Source of the DNA: Opitutales bacterium | Lineage (GTDB): Bacteria; Verrucomicrobiota; Verrucomicrobiia; Opitutales; T3Sed10-336 | NCBI GenBank assembly: GCA_022565335.1 | Contig: JAIUMY010000022.1 | Span: 1-38,388 of the forward strand | Reading direction: 5' to 3' | DNA length: 38,388 nucleotides | Shown: positions 16,180-25,777 of the stretch, in pieces | Layout of the letters: each line of letters opens with the position of its first letter | How positions within the stretch are numbered: position 1 is the stretch's first letter | The notes under the pieces: model-generated | Databases searched by the model: none | What the model was told of the DNA's origin: nothing | The model's input: the letters and a program-made list of their open reading frames with translations, nothing else | Made by a program: the position numbers and the translations under genes

Positions 16180-17958
16180 ATGTCAAAACACCAAGACTCT
16201 CCCTCGTCTCATCAAAAACCCCGCCTGGGGGTTGCCTATTTTCCGGAACACTGGGACCCCAGGCGTTGGGCTATCGACGCCCGTTTAATGGCCGAAGCCG
16301 GACTGAAAACCGTTCGCATGGGCGAATTCGCCTGGTGTAAAATGGAATCCCGGGAAGGCGAATACCACTGGGGCTGGCTGGATGAGGTGGTCGGCATCTT
16401 GGCCGCCGAGGGACTGGAAATCATTCTTTGCACCCCCACCGCCTGCCCTCCGGCTTGGGCCATCGAAAAATGGCCGGACCTGCTCCCCCACACCAAACCA
16501 GGGGAGATTAAACCCAGTGGAGCTCGCCGCCACTACACTCCTTTTCACGAAGGTTACCGTTCGGCCTGCCGGGCCATCGCCCGGGAAATGGCTTCCCACT
16601 ACGGGAAACACCCCGCGGTTACGGCTTTCCAAATCGACAACGAACTGGGTGGCGGGGTCGAGGATACCGGCCCCCTCGCGCAAAAGGCTTTCCAAGAGTG
16701 GCTGGCGCAAAAATACGAAACCCCGGAACAGCTAAACCAAGCCCTTGGGCTAATTTTCTGGGGCAACGAGGTGAACGCTTGGTCGCAAATCCCGGTTCCC
16801 GTAGGCCGTGGGCAAAACCCGGGGTTACGGGTAGCCTGGCGAGAATTTTGGTCGGATGGCTGGATCGCCTTTTGCCGCGAACAGGCGGAGGTCATGCGCC
16901 CGCTCATTGGGTCGCGCCGGTTGACCACCAACTGTTTCCTCCACCGGTGGGAGATGAAGGTCGATTGGCATAAACTCGTTCAGGAAGGCGGAATCGATGT
17001 ATTTTCCTTCGATAATTACAGTTTGGATACCGGGGAAAACCTTTACTACAATCGCCTCGCCCGATCACTCCGCGACCCCTATTGGATTCTCGAACAAAAC
17101 TGCGGCAACACCATGCACCACCACCGGTGGCCGGAAAAGGAAGAGCCTTTTGAAAAACTCACTCACCAGGCAGTCTCTGAAGGAGCGGAAATCGTATCCT
17201 TTTTCCGCTGGCGGCAGGGGCTTTTTGGATTGGAGCAGGAACACGCCGCCGTCCTGGATCACCACGGCCGCCCCGGGGAAATATACCGGCGAATGCAAAA
17301 GCTGGCGGGGGAAATAAACCAAATCCCATCGCCCCCGACCGGACGGGAAACCGATATTGGTATCGTTTTTGATTGGCCATCCGCTTGGCTCGCCGGCCAC
17401 AGTCCCCGCTCCATCGACTACTCCGACCTCATGCGGGAACGGGTTTTCCAAGCTCTTCACGGTTCGGGCCTGCAAGCGGAATTTCTTCATCGCCCCCCTT
17501 CCGGGAAGCCCCCCCGCTTTCTCTTGCTGCCCCTCTTGATTCGGCACGATCCGGAATGGGAGAAATTTTTGGAGGACTATGTCAACAACGGTGGCATCGC
17601 TATTGCCTTTCCCTTGTTTTTTGCCAAAAACGCCAACAACCAATACCGCGAGGAAGGCATGGGGAAGAAAATGGAGGCCCTTTTTGGAGTGCAGATGGAG
17701 AAACGTATCCTCATCGGCGAAGAATACCCATTGCGCACAGAAGGCCTTTCCGCGAAGGGTTGTTGGGGGATTCGGCAGGAGATATTCTCCCTCAACGGGG
17801 CTCACTCCGGAGTCATCTTTGGCAACGGTCCCCATCCCGGAAGCCCCGCCTGGACTTGTCACCCCCAAGGCCGGGGCCACGCCATCCAGCTCACCGCCTA
17901 CCCTGACGCCATCGGCCTGGAAGAATGCCTCCAGGCTCTTAGATCATTTTCGTTCTAA
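16180..17958 (+). CDS. GH42 family beta-galactosidase
   Basis: A 592-residue glycoside hydrolase family 42 protein. The TIM barrel starts LGVAYFPEHWDPRRW and carries the acid/base Glu155 in IDNELGGG and the nucleophile Glu305 in WILEQNCG, both at family positions. It is followed by the trimerisation domain (about 375-580; DIGIVFDWPSAW, then YVNNGGIAIAF). The usual WDNEYG core is varied to IDNELGG. It lacks a signal peptide, so probably acts on imported beta-galactosides or short galacto-oligosaccharides in the cytosol. There is no transporter or regulator beside it; its neighbours are proS (divergent) and recF (convergent). Family assignment is firm; natural substrate is open. Confidence 0.93.
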   Translation: MSKHQDSPSSHQKPRLGVAYFPEHWDPRRWAIDARLMAEAGLKTVRMGEFAWCKMESREGEYHWGWLDEVVGILAAEGLEIILCTPTACPPAWAIEKWPDLLPHTKPGEIKPSGARRHYTPFHEGYRSACRAIAREMASHYGKHPAVTAFQIDNELGGGVEDTGPLAQKAFQEWLAQKYETPEQLNQALGLIFWGNEVNAWSQIPVPVGRGQNPGLRVAWREFWSDGWIAFCREQAEVMRPLIGSRRLTTNCFLHRWEMKVDWHKLVQEGGIDVFSFDNYSLDTGENLYYNRLARSLRDPYWILEQNCGNTMHHHRWPEKEEPFEKLTHQAVSEGAEIVSFFRWRQGLFGLEQEHAAVLDHHGRPGEIYRRMQKLAGEINQIPSPPTGRETDIGIVFDWPSAWLAGHSPRSIDYSDLMRERVFQALHGSGLQAEFLHRPPSGKPPRFLLLPLLIRHDPEWEKFLEDYVNNGGIAIAFPLFFAKNANNQYREEGMGKKMEALFGVQMEKRILIGEEYPLRTEGLSAKGCWGIRQEIFSLNGAHSGVIFGNGPHPGSPAWTCHPQGRGHAIQLTAYPDAIGLEECLQALRSFSF

Positions 17959-18099
17959 TGAGTCGCAAGCCGGGTTTTCTGGTGTTCCGCGGCGGAGGAG
18001 AGAAATGGCCGGAATGAACGCGGGGGAAACATTCCATTTCACCGACTGAAGCCTGGCCCTCCTTCCCCCCCGCACCGCCAGCATTCCCCCACAAAGAAA

Positions 18100-18133
18100 A
18101 CCGAAAAATCGGGCACCTGCCCGATTTTTCGGT
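18100..18133. terminator. Bidirectional terminator between GH42 and recF
   Basis: A nearly continuous palindrome: ACCGAAAAATCGGGCA (18100-18115), two-base centre CC, then its exact reverse complement TGCCCGATTTTTCGGT (18118-18133). A stem with A-runs and T-runs lies between convergent genes, so it can act on both strands. It starts 142 nt after the GH42 stop. The rest of 17959-18298 contains no gene I can support. Confidence 0.75.
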
Positions 18134-18298
18134 CAAAGGCTCCTGGAGATGGCTGGGGGCTTTTCTAGGAACTTGTCTTTATAATGGGTTTAAAACTTGT
18201 GCGGTAGCACCGCGCTGACGAGGAGCCCAATACCCCAACCACGCGACCCCGGAGAGACCCTCGTCTTCTCTCGGAAGGCAGGCCTCCCACCTCTCCAT

Positions 18299-19387
18299 TC
18301 ATTCCCCGGCCAACGCCTCGAAACGCCCTTCGAAGACCTCCCATTTTTGCCAAGTGTCCTCTTGGGGAAGGTCGGGCCATTCGGTACCGGTGGCGAAAAT
18401 TTGCGCCTCGGCAGGAAGAAGATCCCAAAAACGCCGCCGTCGCTGCGGATCAAGTTCCCCCAGGATATCATCGGCCAAGAGGATGGGTTCCTCCTCCAGG
18501 ACTTCTTTGAAAAGACGACACTGCGCCAATCCCAGAGCCAGAACCATCCCTCTTTGCTGGCCCTCCGAGGCCTGAGCCCGGGCATCGTTGCCACCCAGCA
18601 GAAAAGTCCAGTCGTCCCGATGCGGGCCGCTACCCGTACCCCCGCGAAAATGGTCCCGCTCCCGCTCGGTCGACAAACGCTCCCGCCAAGCCTCGGCATC
18701 GGTTTGCCGGGTGCCGGGAAGATAACGCAAGACTCCCTCCTCGTGTCCCCCCGTAAGGCGATGATAAAAAGACTCGACCAGCCCGGTGAGACGCGCCAAC
18801 CCCGCCTCCCGCAGCTTCCGCAGTTGCTGCCCTTTCTCCACAAGCAAATTCTCAAAAGGGGCAAACAAAGCCTCTGCAAAGGGTGGTTTACGCAAAAGCT
18901 TGTTCCGGGCCTGCAGGGCCTCCTGGTAGTCCCTGAGAATTTGCAGATACTCCCGACTGGTGGTGCCCAGGGTCATATCCAACCACCGTCGCCGCAACCC
19001 CGGGGCGCCCCGCAGGATCTGCAAATCCTGGGAGGAAAATACGACCACCGGAAAGTGTCCGATGATCTCCCCCAGCCGGGGGATTTTCCGGTCATCCCAC
19101 CGCAATTCCCGCCCCCCGGATCGCAGCCGAATCTCCAATTGGGAGTTTTCGCCCCGGTCGGCGGCAAAAAAATACAAAAGCCCCGTCTCCCCGGCGCCGG
19201 TTCGCATCAAATGATGATAATCCACGGTGCGAAAAGAACGCATCGCCGTCGCGTAGGCAATCGCCTCAAGGAGATTGGTTTTGCCCTGACCATTCGGGCC
19301 TTGCAAAAAAATCCGGTTCCCCGCAAAGCGCAAACGGGCCAGGGGGATGTTTCGGTATTCCTGAAGATGGAGAGCTTCCAGACGCAC
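18299..19387 (-). CDS. recF: DNA recombination/repair protein RecF
   Basis: A 362-residue SMC-like ABC ATPase that loads RecA on gapped DNA with RecO and RecR. Walker A is GPNGQGKT (30-37), the signature-like ASEGQQRGMVLALGLAQ precedes Walker B/D-loop LLADDILGELDP near the C-terminus, and the central lever domain is of normal size. Start is GTG at 19387 (MRLEALHLQEYRN, the typical RecF opening); the upstream uvrB stop is 9 nt away, so recF is almost certainly translated from the uvrB mRNA. In many bacteria recF follows dnaN; here it sits in a repair operon instead. The product is cytosolic. Confidence 0.94.
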   Translation of the reverse strand: MRLEALHLQEYRNIPLARLRFAGNRIFLQGPNGQGKTNLLEAIAYATAMRSFRTVDYHHLMRTGAGETGLLYFFAADRGENSQLEIRLRSGGRELRWDDRKIPRLGEIIGHFPVVVFSSQDLQILRGAPGLRRRWLDMTLGTTSREYLQILRDYQEALQARNKLLRKPPFAEALFAPFENLLVEKGQQLRKLREAGLARLTGLVESFYHRLTGGHEEGVLRYLPGTRQTDAEAWRERLSTERERDHFRGGTGSGPHRDDWTFLLGGNDARAQASEGQQRGMVLALGLAQCRLFKEVLEEEPILLADDILGELDPQRRRRFWDLLPAEAQIFATGTEWPDLPQEDTWQKWEVFEGRFEALAGE

Positions 19388-19396
19388 AACCGAAGA

Positions 19397-21484
19397 CTAT
19401 ACCTTCCCGAAACCCTTTGGCGACGTTTTCCTCGAACCACGCCCCGCGGAAGACCCGCTTTTCTTTTTCGCCGAGGATCCTTTTTGGCGGTAACTACTGC
19501 GTTTGCCATGCCCACCGGGAAGCCCATCTTCCTTCAACGCCCGAATCTGATCCCGGATCAGAGCCGCCCGCTCGAATTCCAGAGCCCGGGAAGCCTCCAG
19601 CATTTCCTCGTTCAGCTCAGCAATCACTTTCTCGCGATCCTTCCCGGCCCCCAAGGCCTCCGCCACCAGCGGCGATTCCTCCTCCGCAACCTTTCCGGGA
19701 TCATGCAAACTGGCCTGCAAACCGCGTTTCACTCCACGGGGTGTGATCCCGTGTTCCTTGTTATACGCCAATTGACGCGCCCGCCGGGTATTCACCACCT
19801 CCAAGGTTCGCTGGATGGACTCGGTTTGCACATCCGCGTAAAAAAGGACCCGCCCCTTTTCATGCCGGGCCGCCCGGCCGGAGGTTTGAATCAAACTGGT
19901 CTCACTGCGCAAAAATCCTTCCTTGTCGGCATCCAGAATAGCCACCAGCGCCACCTCGGGCAAATCCAACCCCTCCCGCAATAAGTTGACACCCACCAGG
20001 ACATCAAAATCGCCGCGCCGCAGATTCCGCAAGATCTCCACCCGTTCAATCGCATCGATATCGGAATGCAAGTATTCCACGCGAATGTCCCCCTCCCGCA
20101 AGTAGTCGGCCAAGTCCTCGGAAGTCCGCTTGGTTAGGGTCGTAACCAGCACCCTCTCCCCCTGCTCCACCGCCAACCGGATCTCCCCTGTTAAATCCTC
20201 CACCTGCCCTTTGATCGGCCGGATTTCTATTTCCGGATCCAGCAATCCGGTCGGGCGGATCACCTGCTCGGCAATCACCGCTGAATGTTCATACTCGAAA
20301 GCCGCCGGGGTCGCGGAGACGTATAAGGTCTGCCCGGTTACCGCTTGAAATTCCTCAAAATTCAAGGGCCGGTTATCCAGCGCCGACGGCAAACGGAACC
20401 CGTGGCCAACCAGCGTTTGCTTGCGTGAACGGTCTCCCGCATACATCCCCCGGATCTGCGGGACGGTGACGTGACTTTCGTCGATAAAGGTCAAAAAATC
20501 ATCAGGAAAAAAATCGATCAAACACCAGGGACGATCCCCTTCCCGTCGTCCGGACATATGACGCGAATAGTTTTCAATGCCATTGCAAAATCCCATCTCC
20601 CGTAGCATCTCCAGATCATACTCGGTCCGCATCCGAATGCGCTGGGCTTCCAGCAAACGCCCCTCCTTCTCAAAGGCCGAAACCTGTTGGTCCAACTCCG
20701 CACGAATTTTCTCCACCGCCGTATCCAGTTTTCGCTTCGGGGTGATATACTGGTTTGCCGGATACAAAGAAAATTGACGCAAATCGCCAATTTTTTCCCC
20801 GGAAAGAGGGTCAAATTCGGTGAGAGCCTCGATTTCGTCACCGAAGAACTCCACCCGCAAGCCCGTTTCGGTATAGGCCGGACAGACATCGACCACATCC
20901 CCCCGGACCCGAAAGCGGCCGCGTTTGAGATCGTAGTCGTTGCGCTCATAAAGATTGGCCACCAATTTCTGCAAAAACTCTTCCCGCGGCAACTCCCCGC
21001 CGACCGCCAGAGGAATCATCATTTCCCGGAAATCCTCCGGCGAACCGAGACCATAGATACAGGAAACGCTGGCCACCACAATGACATCCCGCCGACTGAT
21101 CAATGCACTGGTCGCGGCAATGCGGAGGCGTTCGATCTCTTCGTTGATGGAAGAATCCTTCTCGATGTAGGTATCGGTTTGCGGAACATAGGCCTCGGGC
21201 TGATAGTAATCGTAGTAACTGACAAAATACTCCACCGCGTTTTCAGGAAAAAAACTCTTCAGTTCGGAATACAACTGGGCGGCCAGGGTTTTGTTGTGGG
21301 ACATTACCAAGGTGGGCCGTTGCAGTTGCTGGATGACATTGGCCATGGTAAACGTTTTCCCCGAACCCGTCACCCCGAGAAGGGTCTGGTGACGGTTCCC
21401 CCCGCGAAAAGACTTGGTCAGGGCCTCAATCGCCGCCCCCTGATCACCCTGGGGTTCATACTCCGAATGAAGACGAAACTGCAT
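19397..21484 (-). CDS. uvrB: Excinuclease ABC subunit B
   Basis: A 695-residue UvrB, the helicase-like damage verifier of nucleotide excision repair. Walker A GVTGSGKT (37-44), the tyrosine-rich beta-hairpin [20 protein letters not shown] that clamps DNA, the DEAD-like [11 protein letters not shown], helicase motifs [10 protein letters not shown] and [12 protein letters not shown], and the C-terminal UVR domain for UvrC contact ([17 protein letters not shown]) are all present. A basic Ser/Lys/Gly-rich tail of about 35 residues follows. The start at 21484 ([11 protein letters not shown]) is chosen because the frame upstream, open to 21643, runs into the neighbouring gene and has no homology. 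recF follows after 9 nt. Confidence 0.97.
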   Translation of the reverse strand: MQFRLHSEYEPQGDQGAAIEALTKSFRGGNRHQTLLGVTGSGKTFTMANVIQQLQRPTLVMSHNKTLAAQLYSELKSFFPENAVEYFVSYYDYYQPEAYVPQTDTYIEKDSSINEEIERLRIAATSALISRRDVIVVASVSCIYGLGSPEDFREMMIPLAVGGELPREEFLQKLVANLYERNDYDLKRGRFRVRGDVVDVCPAYTETGLRVEFFGDEIEALTEFDPLSGEKIGDLRQFSLYPANQYITPKRKLDTAVEKIRAELDQQVSAFEKEGRLLEAQRIRMRTEYDLEMLREMGFCNGIENYSRHMSGRREGDRPWCLIDFFPDDFLTFIDESHVTVPQIRGMYAGDRSRKQTLVGHGFRLPSALDNRPLNFEEFQAVTGQTLYVSATPAAFEYEHSAVIAEQVIRPTGLLDPEIEIRPIKGQVEDLTGEIRLAVEQGERVLVTTLTKRTSEDLADYLREGDIRVEYLHSDIDAIERVEILRNLRRGDFDVLVGVNLLREGLDLPEVALVAILDADKEGFLRSETSLIQTSGRAARHEKGRVLFYADVQTESIQRTLEVVNTRRARQLAYNKEHGITPRGVKRGLQASLHDPGKVAEEESPLVAEALGAGKDREKVIAELNEEMLEASRALEFERAALIRDQIRALKEDGLPGGHGKRSSYRQKGSSAKKKSGSSAGRGSRKTSPKGFGKV

Positions 21485-21563
21485 ACTTCCCAGTATGGTC
21501 AATATTGCCCTGAGGTAAATCCGGAAGGCCGGTTTGTTAAAAAAAACCGCCCAGGCAAAACTC

Positions 21564-22412
21564 CTACAGAAAAATCTTTCTTTCGTAGGACGACAAGCGA
21601 TGCCGGAACTCGCGGATTCGCCGGGTTTCCGAACGAACGGCAAAATAGAAAACCAGAGCCACCCAAGAGAGATTGGCGAACCCGATAAGAATCGCCAGAA
21701 TCATTAAATTCACCAACGAGGCAGCCCAAAAAAGCAGCAGGATGGAGAAGAGGACCAGTAGGGGTGGGGTGATACAAAGCGGGGCCATCGTTTGCCTGGG
21801 GCCTTTATTTCTGGTGACCCAAAACATCACCGACACCCCAATCAGCGATACCCCGATCCACCCAAAGAAATTTTGCAAAGGCACCCCGTAATAAAATCCC
21901 CCCGATTCCCATACCCAATATTCCCGCACCAGAAAAGCCACCGGTTCGAGAGTTAGATCCACCAAGGTGGCCCCCAGAGGGACAAAAACAAAGAGCGCCA
22001 GCGCGTTAAAACTTTCCACCGTGGAGATGCGGAATAAAGCATAGTCCAGAACCATGAAAAGCGATCCCAGAACAATCCACCAAGCCAGGGGAATCATCAT
22101 AGGGATGGTCTGAAAAAGCAGCGGGCCAAAATTTTCGGTATAATGAAAATCTCCGAAGAGAACGCCCGTGTGAACTCCGACAATTTCCGCCGTAGCCGAA
22201 ATAACCGCGACCCAGAGAAAGGCCAGTATGGACGTTTGCCAACCATAAAAACGAACCCAGGAAAAGAAAACCACCGCCGCGCCCGAGGTCATGTAAATAA
22301 CGTCACCCCACACGTCGAAGACCGTTTCCAGACTGAAAGCGACGATGAATAAACCAACCGTGCTCCAAATCAGGAAGAAAGCCAGCAGCAGGAAATAGGA
22401 TTGGCGCCACAT
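21564..22412 (-). CDS. CruF-like carotenoid biosynthesis membrane protein
   Basis: A 282-residue integral membrane protein with about seven hydrophobic helices. It resembles the DUF422/COG2324 carotenoid family, which includes the 1',2'-hydratase CruF and bisanhydrobacterioruberin hydratase: the conserved EIVGVHTGVLFGDFHYT (Glu/His-rich), IPMMIPLAWW, LVDLTLEPVAF and GGFYYGVPLQNFFGW blocks are visible and probably line the active site. The exact reaction (hydration of acyclic end groups) is inferred from the family. It lies between the TIGR01777 gene (13 nt upstream) and uvrB, so it may share their transcript. With the lycopene-cyclase half gene at 9629 it indicates carotenoid formation, but no phytoene synthase or desaturase is present here. 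Confidence 0.78.
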   Translation of the reverse strand: MWRQSYFLLLAFFLIWSTVGLFIVAFSLETVFDVWGDVIYMTSGAAVVFFSWVRFYGWQTSILAFLWVAVISATAEIVGVHTGVLFGDFHYTENFGPLLFQTIPMMIPLAWWIVLGSLFMVLDYALFRISTVESFNALALFVFVPLGATLVDLTLEPVAFLVREYWVWESGGFYYGVPLQNFFGWIGVSLIGVSVMFWVTRNKGPRQTMAPLCITPPLLVLFSILLLFWAASLVNLMILAILIGFANLSWVALVFYFAVRSETRRIREFRHRLSSYERKIFL

Positions 22413-22425
22413 AGTAGAAATCTAT

Positions 22426-23337
22426 TCATTCGTTTTTCAGAGCCCAGCGCAACCCTTTTTCCAATTCCGTATGCTGGAAGGTGAAACCGTTTTCCAACAA
22501 AACCTTCGGTACGACTTTCGCGCCACCGAGGAGCATTTCATCGGCCATCTCGCCAAAGGCCGTCCGCAGAGCAAAGGCCGGCGCAGGAAATATCGTCGGC
22601 CGATGCAAAAGAGCGCCCAGGGTCTTCGTGAAAAGTTCGTTTATGGCGGGCTCGGGAGCCACCGCATTTATGGGGCCGCAGAGGGATTCCGTTTCCAGGA
22701 CAAAAAGAAAAACCCTGACCAAATCCTCCTCGCTGATCCAGGGCATGAACTGCTTCCCGCTCCCCAGTTTCCCTCCTAATCCTTTGCGGAAGATCGGCAG
22801 AACCTTTTCCAAGAGTCCCCCCGAAGGAGAAAGCACGGGACCGATCCGCACCTTGACCACCCGGGTATTTTCTCCCTGCGCCTTATCTGCGGCGCGCTCC
22901 CAGGCCCGGCATAAATCAGCCAAATAGCCTTCTCCTGCCGCAGAAGTTTCATCCACCTGTTCCTCTCCGCGATTACCGTAAAACCCTGTAGCCGAGGCAC
23001 TGACAAAAACCTTTGGCGGAGAGGCAAGCTCCTGACAACGAGTGGCCAACAAAGCGGTGGGGCCTTCCCGGCTGGTCCAAATTCGCTTCTTCTTCTCTTG
23101 GCCCCAGCGCCCTTCGGCAATGTTTTCCCCCGCCAGATGAACCACCCCGTAAAGGTCTTCCAATGCGGCGGGGTCCAGCTCTCCCTTTTCGGGTTCCCAC
23201 CCAAATTCATCGGCGTTTTCCGGCTCCCGTCGCACCAGACTTCGGCTCTTATAGCCTTTTGCGGCAAGGGCTTTGAGCAATGCCCCTCCCACCATCCCCG
23301 AGGAGCCGGTGATCAGAATGATCTTTTTATTTTCCAT
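22426..23337 (-). CDS. TIGR01777-family NAD(P)-dependent epimerase-like protein
   Basis: A 303-residue extended short-chain dehydrogenase of the TIGR01777/SDR39U1 (YfcH-like) family. The Rossmann motif is ITGSSGMVGGAL near the N-terminus; VVHLAGENIAEGRW and SREGPTALLATRCQ are diagnostic, and SASATGFYGNRGEEQVDE carries the active-site Tyr region. The C-terminal DUF1731-like part is PAPAFALRTAFGEMADEMLL followed by GGAKVVPKVLLENGF. The substrate of this family is unknown. The start at 23337 fits the Rossmann strand. It is 44 nt downstream of the AI-2E family gene and 13 nt upstream of the CruF-like gene. Confidence 0.9.
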   Translation of the reverse strand: MENKKIILITGSSGMVGGALLKALAAKGYKSRSLVRREPENADEFGWEPEKGELDPAALEDLYGVVHLAGENIAEGRWGQEKKKRIWTSREGPTALLATRCQELASPPKVFVSASATGFYGNRGEEQVDETSAAGEGYLADLCRAWERAADKAQGENTRVVKVRIGPVLSPSGGLLEKVLPIFRKGLGGKLGSGKQFMPWISEEDLVRVFLFVLETESLCGPINAVAPEPAINELFTKTLGALLHRPTIFPAPAFALRTAFGEMADEMLLGGAKVVPKVLLENGFTFQHTELEKGLRWALKNE

Positions 23338-23381
23338 AGGAGAATTTTACCGCAATTATCCCAAGCGGCAATCAGAACGGT

Positions 23382-24476
23382 TTACTTTGCAGGTTCGGTC
23401 GCCAGATCGTTTTTCCTTGGCCAGGAGGAGATGACGGCATTGATCAAAGTCGCCAGCGGAATTGCGAAAAACAGCCCCCAGAATCCCCAGATCCCCCCGA
23501 AGAAAATCAAGGCTACCAGAATCGCCAAGGGGTGCAGATGGACCACTTTGGAGAAAAGCAGCGGGAAAAGGACGTTGCCGTCGAGCATTTGAATAATGAG
23601 ATACGCCGAAAGGACATAAATAAAATCCGGGCCCATTCCAAATTGAAACCAAGCCACCAGGGCAATGGGAAAGGTCACTACAGTCGCCCCAATATACGGA
23701 ATCAACACCGAAAGGCCGGTCAACACCCCGAAAAGAATCGCAAAGTCCAGGCCCAAAAGCAGGAAGGCAATGGTTGCCACGGTACCCACGATGAGGACCT
23801 CCCAGAATTTTCCCCGGATAAAATTGGCGATTTGGCGGTTGGTATCGCCCCAAACCTTCTGCGCCAGCGTTCTTTCTTGGGGCAAAAACCCACTCATCCA
23901 CGCAAGAATCTTATCCTTGTCCTTAATGAAAAAGAAAACCATCAACGGCACCAAAACCAAATAAACGATAAAGGTAAAACCGTGCCGCAGGATGCTGAGC
24001 ATGATACCGAAAAACCGGTTCGTCAGCTCATTCTGATAAGACCGAATGTTCTGCAACAGTTGCGCAACGGTGGCTTCATCCACGTAGTCGGGATATTCCT
24101 CCGGCAATTTTTCCAAAAACTCCTCCGCGCTCCGCACATAATCCGGCAAATCCGACAGGAGGGTTCCGGTTTGCGCGATAAGGACCGGCACCAAGGCAAA
24201 GAAAGTAGCCAAAAGGCTGATCACGAAAACAAAATACACCGCCAAAACGGCTAACCAGCGGGACACCCGGCGCTTCTCGATGTAAGAGACAGGGCCCTCC
24301 AGAAGATAAGCCAGAATAATCGCCACAATGACCCCCGCCATCAAGCGCCCCATCAAAACAATGCCCAAAAACAAGGCCAACAAAATCCCCACCAAAATAA
24401 TTTCCTGCCGGTGGCGCCGGTAGAAATCCTTGTAATACTCAAATAGAGCAATTGTTGGTGGTGGAGAGTCGCTCAT
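23382..24476 (-). CDS. AI-2E family (PerM/TqsA) membrane transporter
   Basis: A 364-residue membrane protein of the AI-2 exporter superfamily (PF01594, PerM/YhhT/TqsA). The usual pattern is visible: two pairs of N-terminal helices, a hydrophilic coil region (about 110-190) with SYQNELTNRFFGIMLSILRHG, a conserved LVPLMVFFFIKDKDKIL segment and C-terminal helices with SVLIPYIGATVVTFPIALVA and LDGNVLFPLLFSKVVHLHPLA. Family members export diverse solutes or act as Na+/H+ antiporters; nothing here identifies the substrate. The gene is the apparent first intact member of the minus-strand block, 271 bp beyond the broken EamA gene. Confidence 0.92.
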   Translation of the reverse strand: MSDSPPPTIALFEYYKDFYRRHRQEIILVGILLALFLGIVLMGRLMAGVIVAIILAYLLEGPVSYIEKRRVSRWLAVLAVYFVFVISLLATFFALVPVLIAQTGTLLSDLPDYVRSAEEFLEKLPEEYPDYVDEATVAQLLQNIRSYQNELTNRFFGIMLSILRHGFTFIVYLVLVPLMVFFFIKDKDKILAWMSGFLPQERTLAQKVWGDTNRQIANFIRGKFWEVLIVGTVATIAFLLLGLDFAILFGVLTGLSVLIPYIGATVVTFPIALVAWFQFGMGPDFIYVLSAYLIIQMLDGNVLFPLLFSKVVHLHPLAILVALIFFGGIWGFWGLFFAIPLATLINAVISSWPRKNDLATEPAK

Positions 24477-24747
24477 CGAACTAAAGAAAATAAAATCCCG
24501 AGAGGATAAGTGAAAGAAAGTAACATTCTTCGTGCCAATGACAACCTTATTGCGGAAACGTCAAGAGATTGAGCACATCACCAAAGAGTTGTTGCTAAAA
24601 GGGTTTTAGTGAAAAACCGAAAAAAAGAGGGAAAGGGGGAACCTTTGATCACAATCCAACCGGGTAGGACAGCGTCATCTGAAGGTGACCGAAATGACCC
24701 GAATAAAACTACGTCCCCTTTCCCTAATTTTTGTATATTAAGGGCTA
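24477..24747. other. Gene-free gap between AI-2E gene and EamA relic
   Basis: A 271-bp stretch with no supported gene. It is AT-richer than its neighbours and has A-rich runs. The minus-strand segment upstream of 24476 presumably carries the promoter of the AI-2E-TIGR01777-CruF block, but I see no convincing -35/-10 pair, and no clear terminator behind the EamA relic. Confidence 0.5.
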
Positions 24748-25649
24748 TTAGCCTGTTTTGGTTTTTTGCGTCAGCCCGATCCCGACTGCCACGATTATCA
24801 GGCCGAGCCAGTCGGTAAGGATGACCCGATCGCCGAAGGCCACCCAGGCCATGAGCATGGTGACCGGTGGACCGAGGTAAAATAAACTGGCTACCCGCGT
24901 GGCGTCGAGACGGCGCACCAAAAGCCACATAGGGCATAGGCACCAAAGGAAACGCCCAAGACCAACCAAGCCATCCCACCCAAAAAGGCGGCATTGATTT
25001 CGGTGGCCAAACCTTCGATTACTATCGCCGGTACCGTCACCACCACCGCCGCTCCAAAACTCTGATAAAACAAATCCTGGTCCAGGGAAATATCCTGATC
25101 TCCCCGCTCAACGCTCTCTTTTCGCTGCAACAGACTCGCCACGGTTATCGCCAAAACCGAGCCAAAGGGAAGCAAATGCCCAAACAAGGTACCCTCCCCC
25201 CCAAAGGTCGTCCGACTACCCACGGCAACCCCTACTCCGACAAACCCAAGCACCAGACCCATCCAATTCAGAACCGAGGGGCGCTCCCCCATGAATTGGC
25301 TGGCGAGGATCCCTGTCAAAAGAGGTTGCAAGGCCACCACCAAGGCAACGATCCCCGAGGGCACCTCTTCCTTCAAGGCATACAGAACAAAAGCGGTCCA
25401 AGCACCATGCGCCAGGATACCGATCACCATGGCCTCCCCCGCCCGCTTGCCTCCCGGCCAACGGAACTTCCCGGTGATTACCAGGAAAACTCCCAGAATT
25501 AAGGCCAAGGCCCAAAATCGCCAGGCCAGAAGGGTTAGCGGAGACGCCATGGGCAGAACATATTTCGCCGCAATATAACCCGAGTTCCAGAGAAGAACGA
25601 AAGCGATACAAAGAAAAAAATTAACCGTCACAAAGGCGCGCATGAGCAA
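24748..25649 (-). pseudogene. EamA/DMT exporter, frameshifted
   Basis: A ten-helix drug/metabolite transporter of the EamA family, read on the minus strand. The first frame gives about 235 clean residues (from MLMRAFVTVNFF through SFGAYAL). At 24926-24929 a CA is doubled (TG on the coding strand), and the similarity continues in another frame: WLLVRRLDATRVASLFYLGP, then AWVAFGDRVILTDWLGL to the stop at 24748. Joined, the product would be about 300 residues, the normal family length. Removing the extra 2 bp restores a whole gene. As drawn, the product loses its last two to three helices. Recent inactivation, phase variation or a sequence error are the alternatives; nothing suggests programmed frameshifting. 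Confidence 0.85.
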
Positions 25650-25777
25650 ATCGTAGCTTTCAGGCCAAGCGAAAAGATAAAACCTTGGACCACCACCATA
25701 GAGGCCTCCACCCAGAGCGCAAGACCTAGGGGAAAGAAGGCTTCGGATTCATCTCCCTTACGACAAAAAGATCCCTT

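Noticed and set aside
18197..19984. 595-codon plus-strand open frame over recF and uvrB
   Set aside because: It is antisense to two clear repair genes and reflects GC-rich third positions; no motif is recognisable.
21485..21643. Longer UvrB N-terminus
   Set aside because: The extra 53 residues precede the conserved [11 protein letters not shown] opening and overlap the end of the CruF-like gene.
24578..24994. Separate small minus-strand gene beside the EamA relic
   Set aside because: It is a third-frame reading through the exporter end and gap; the similarity belongs to the frameshifted EamA frame instead.
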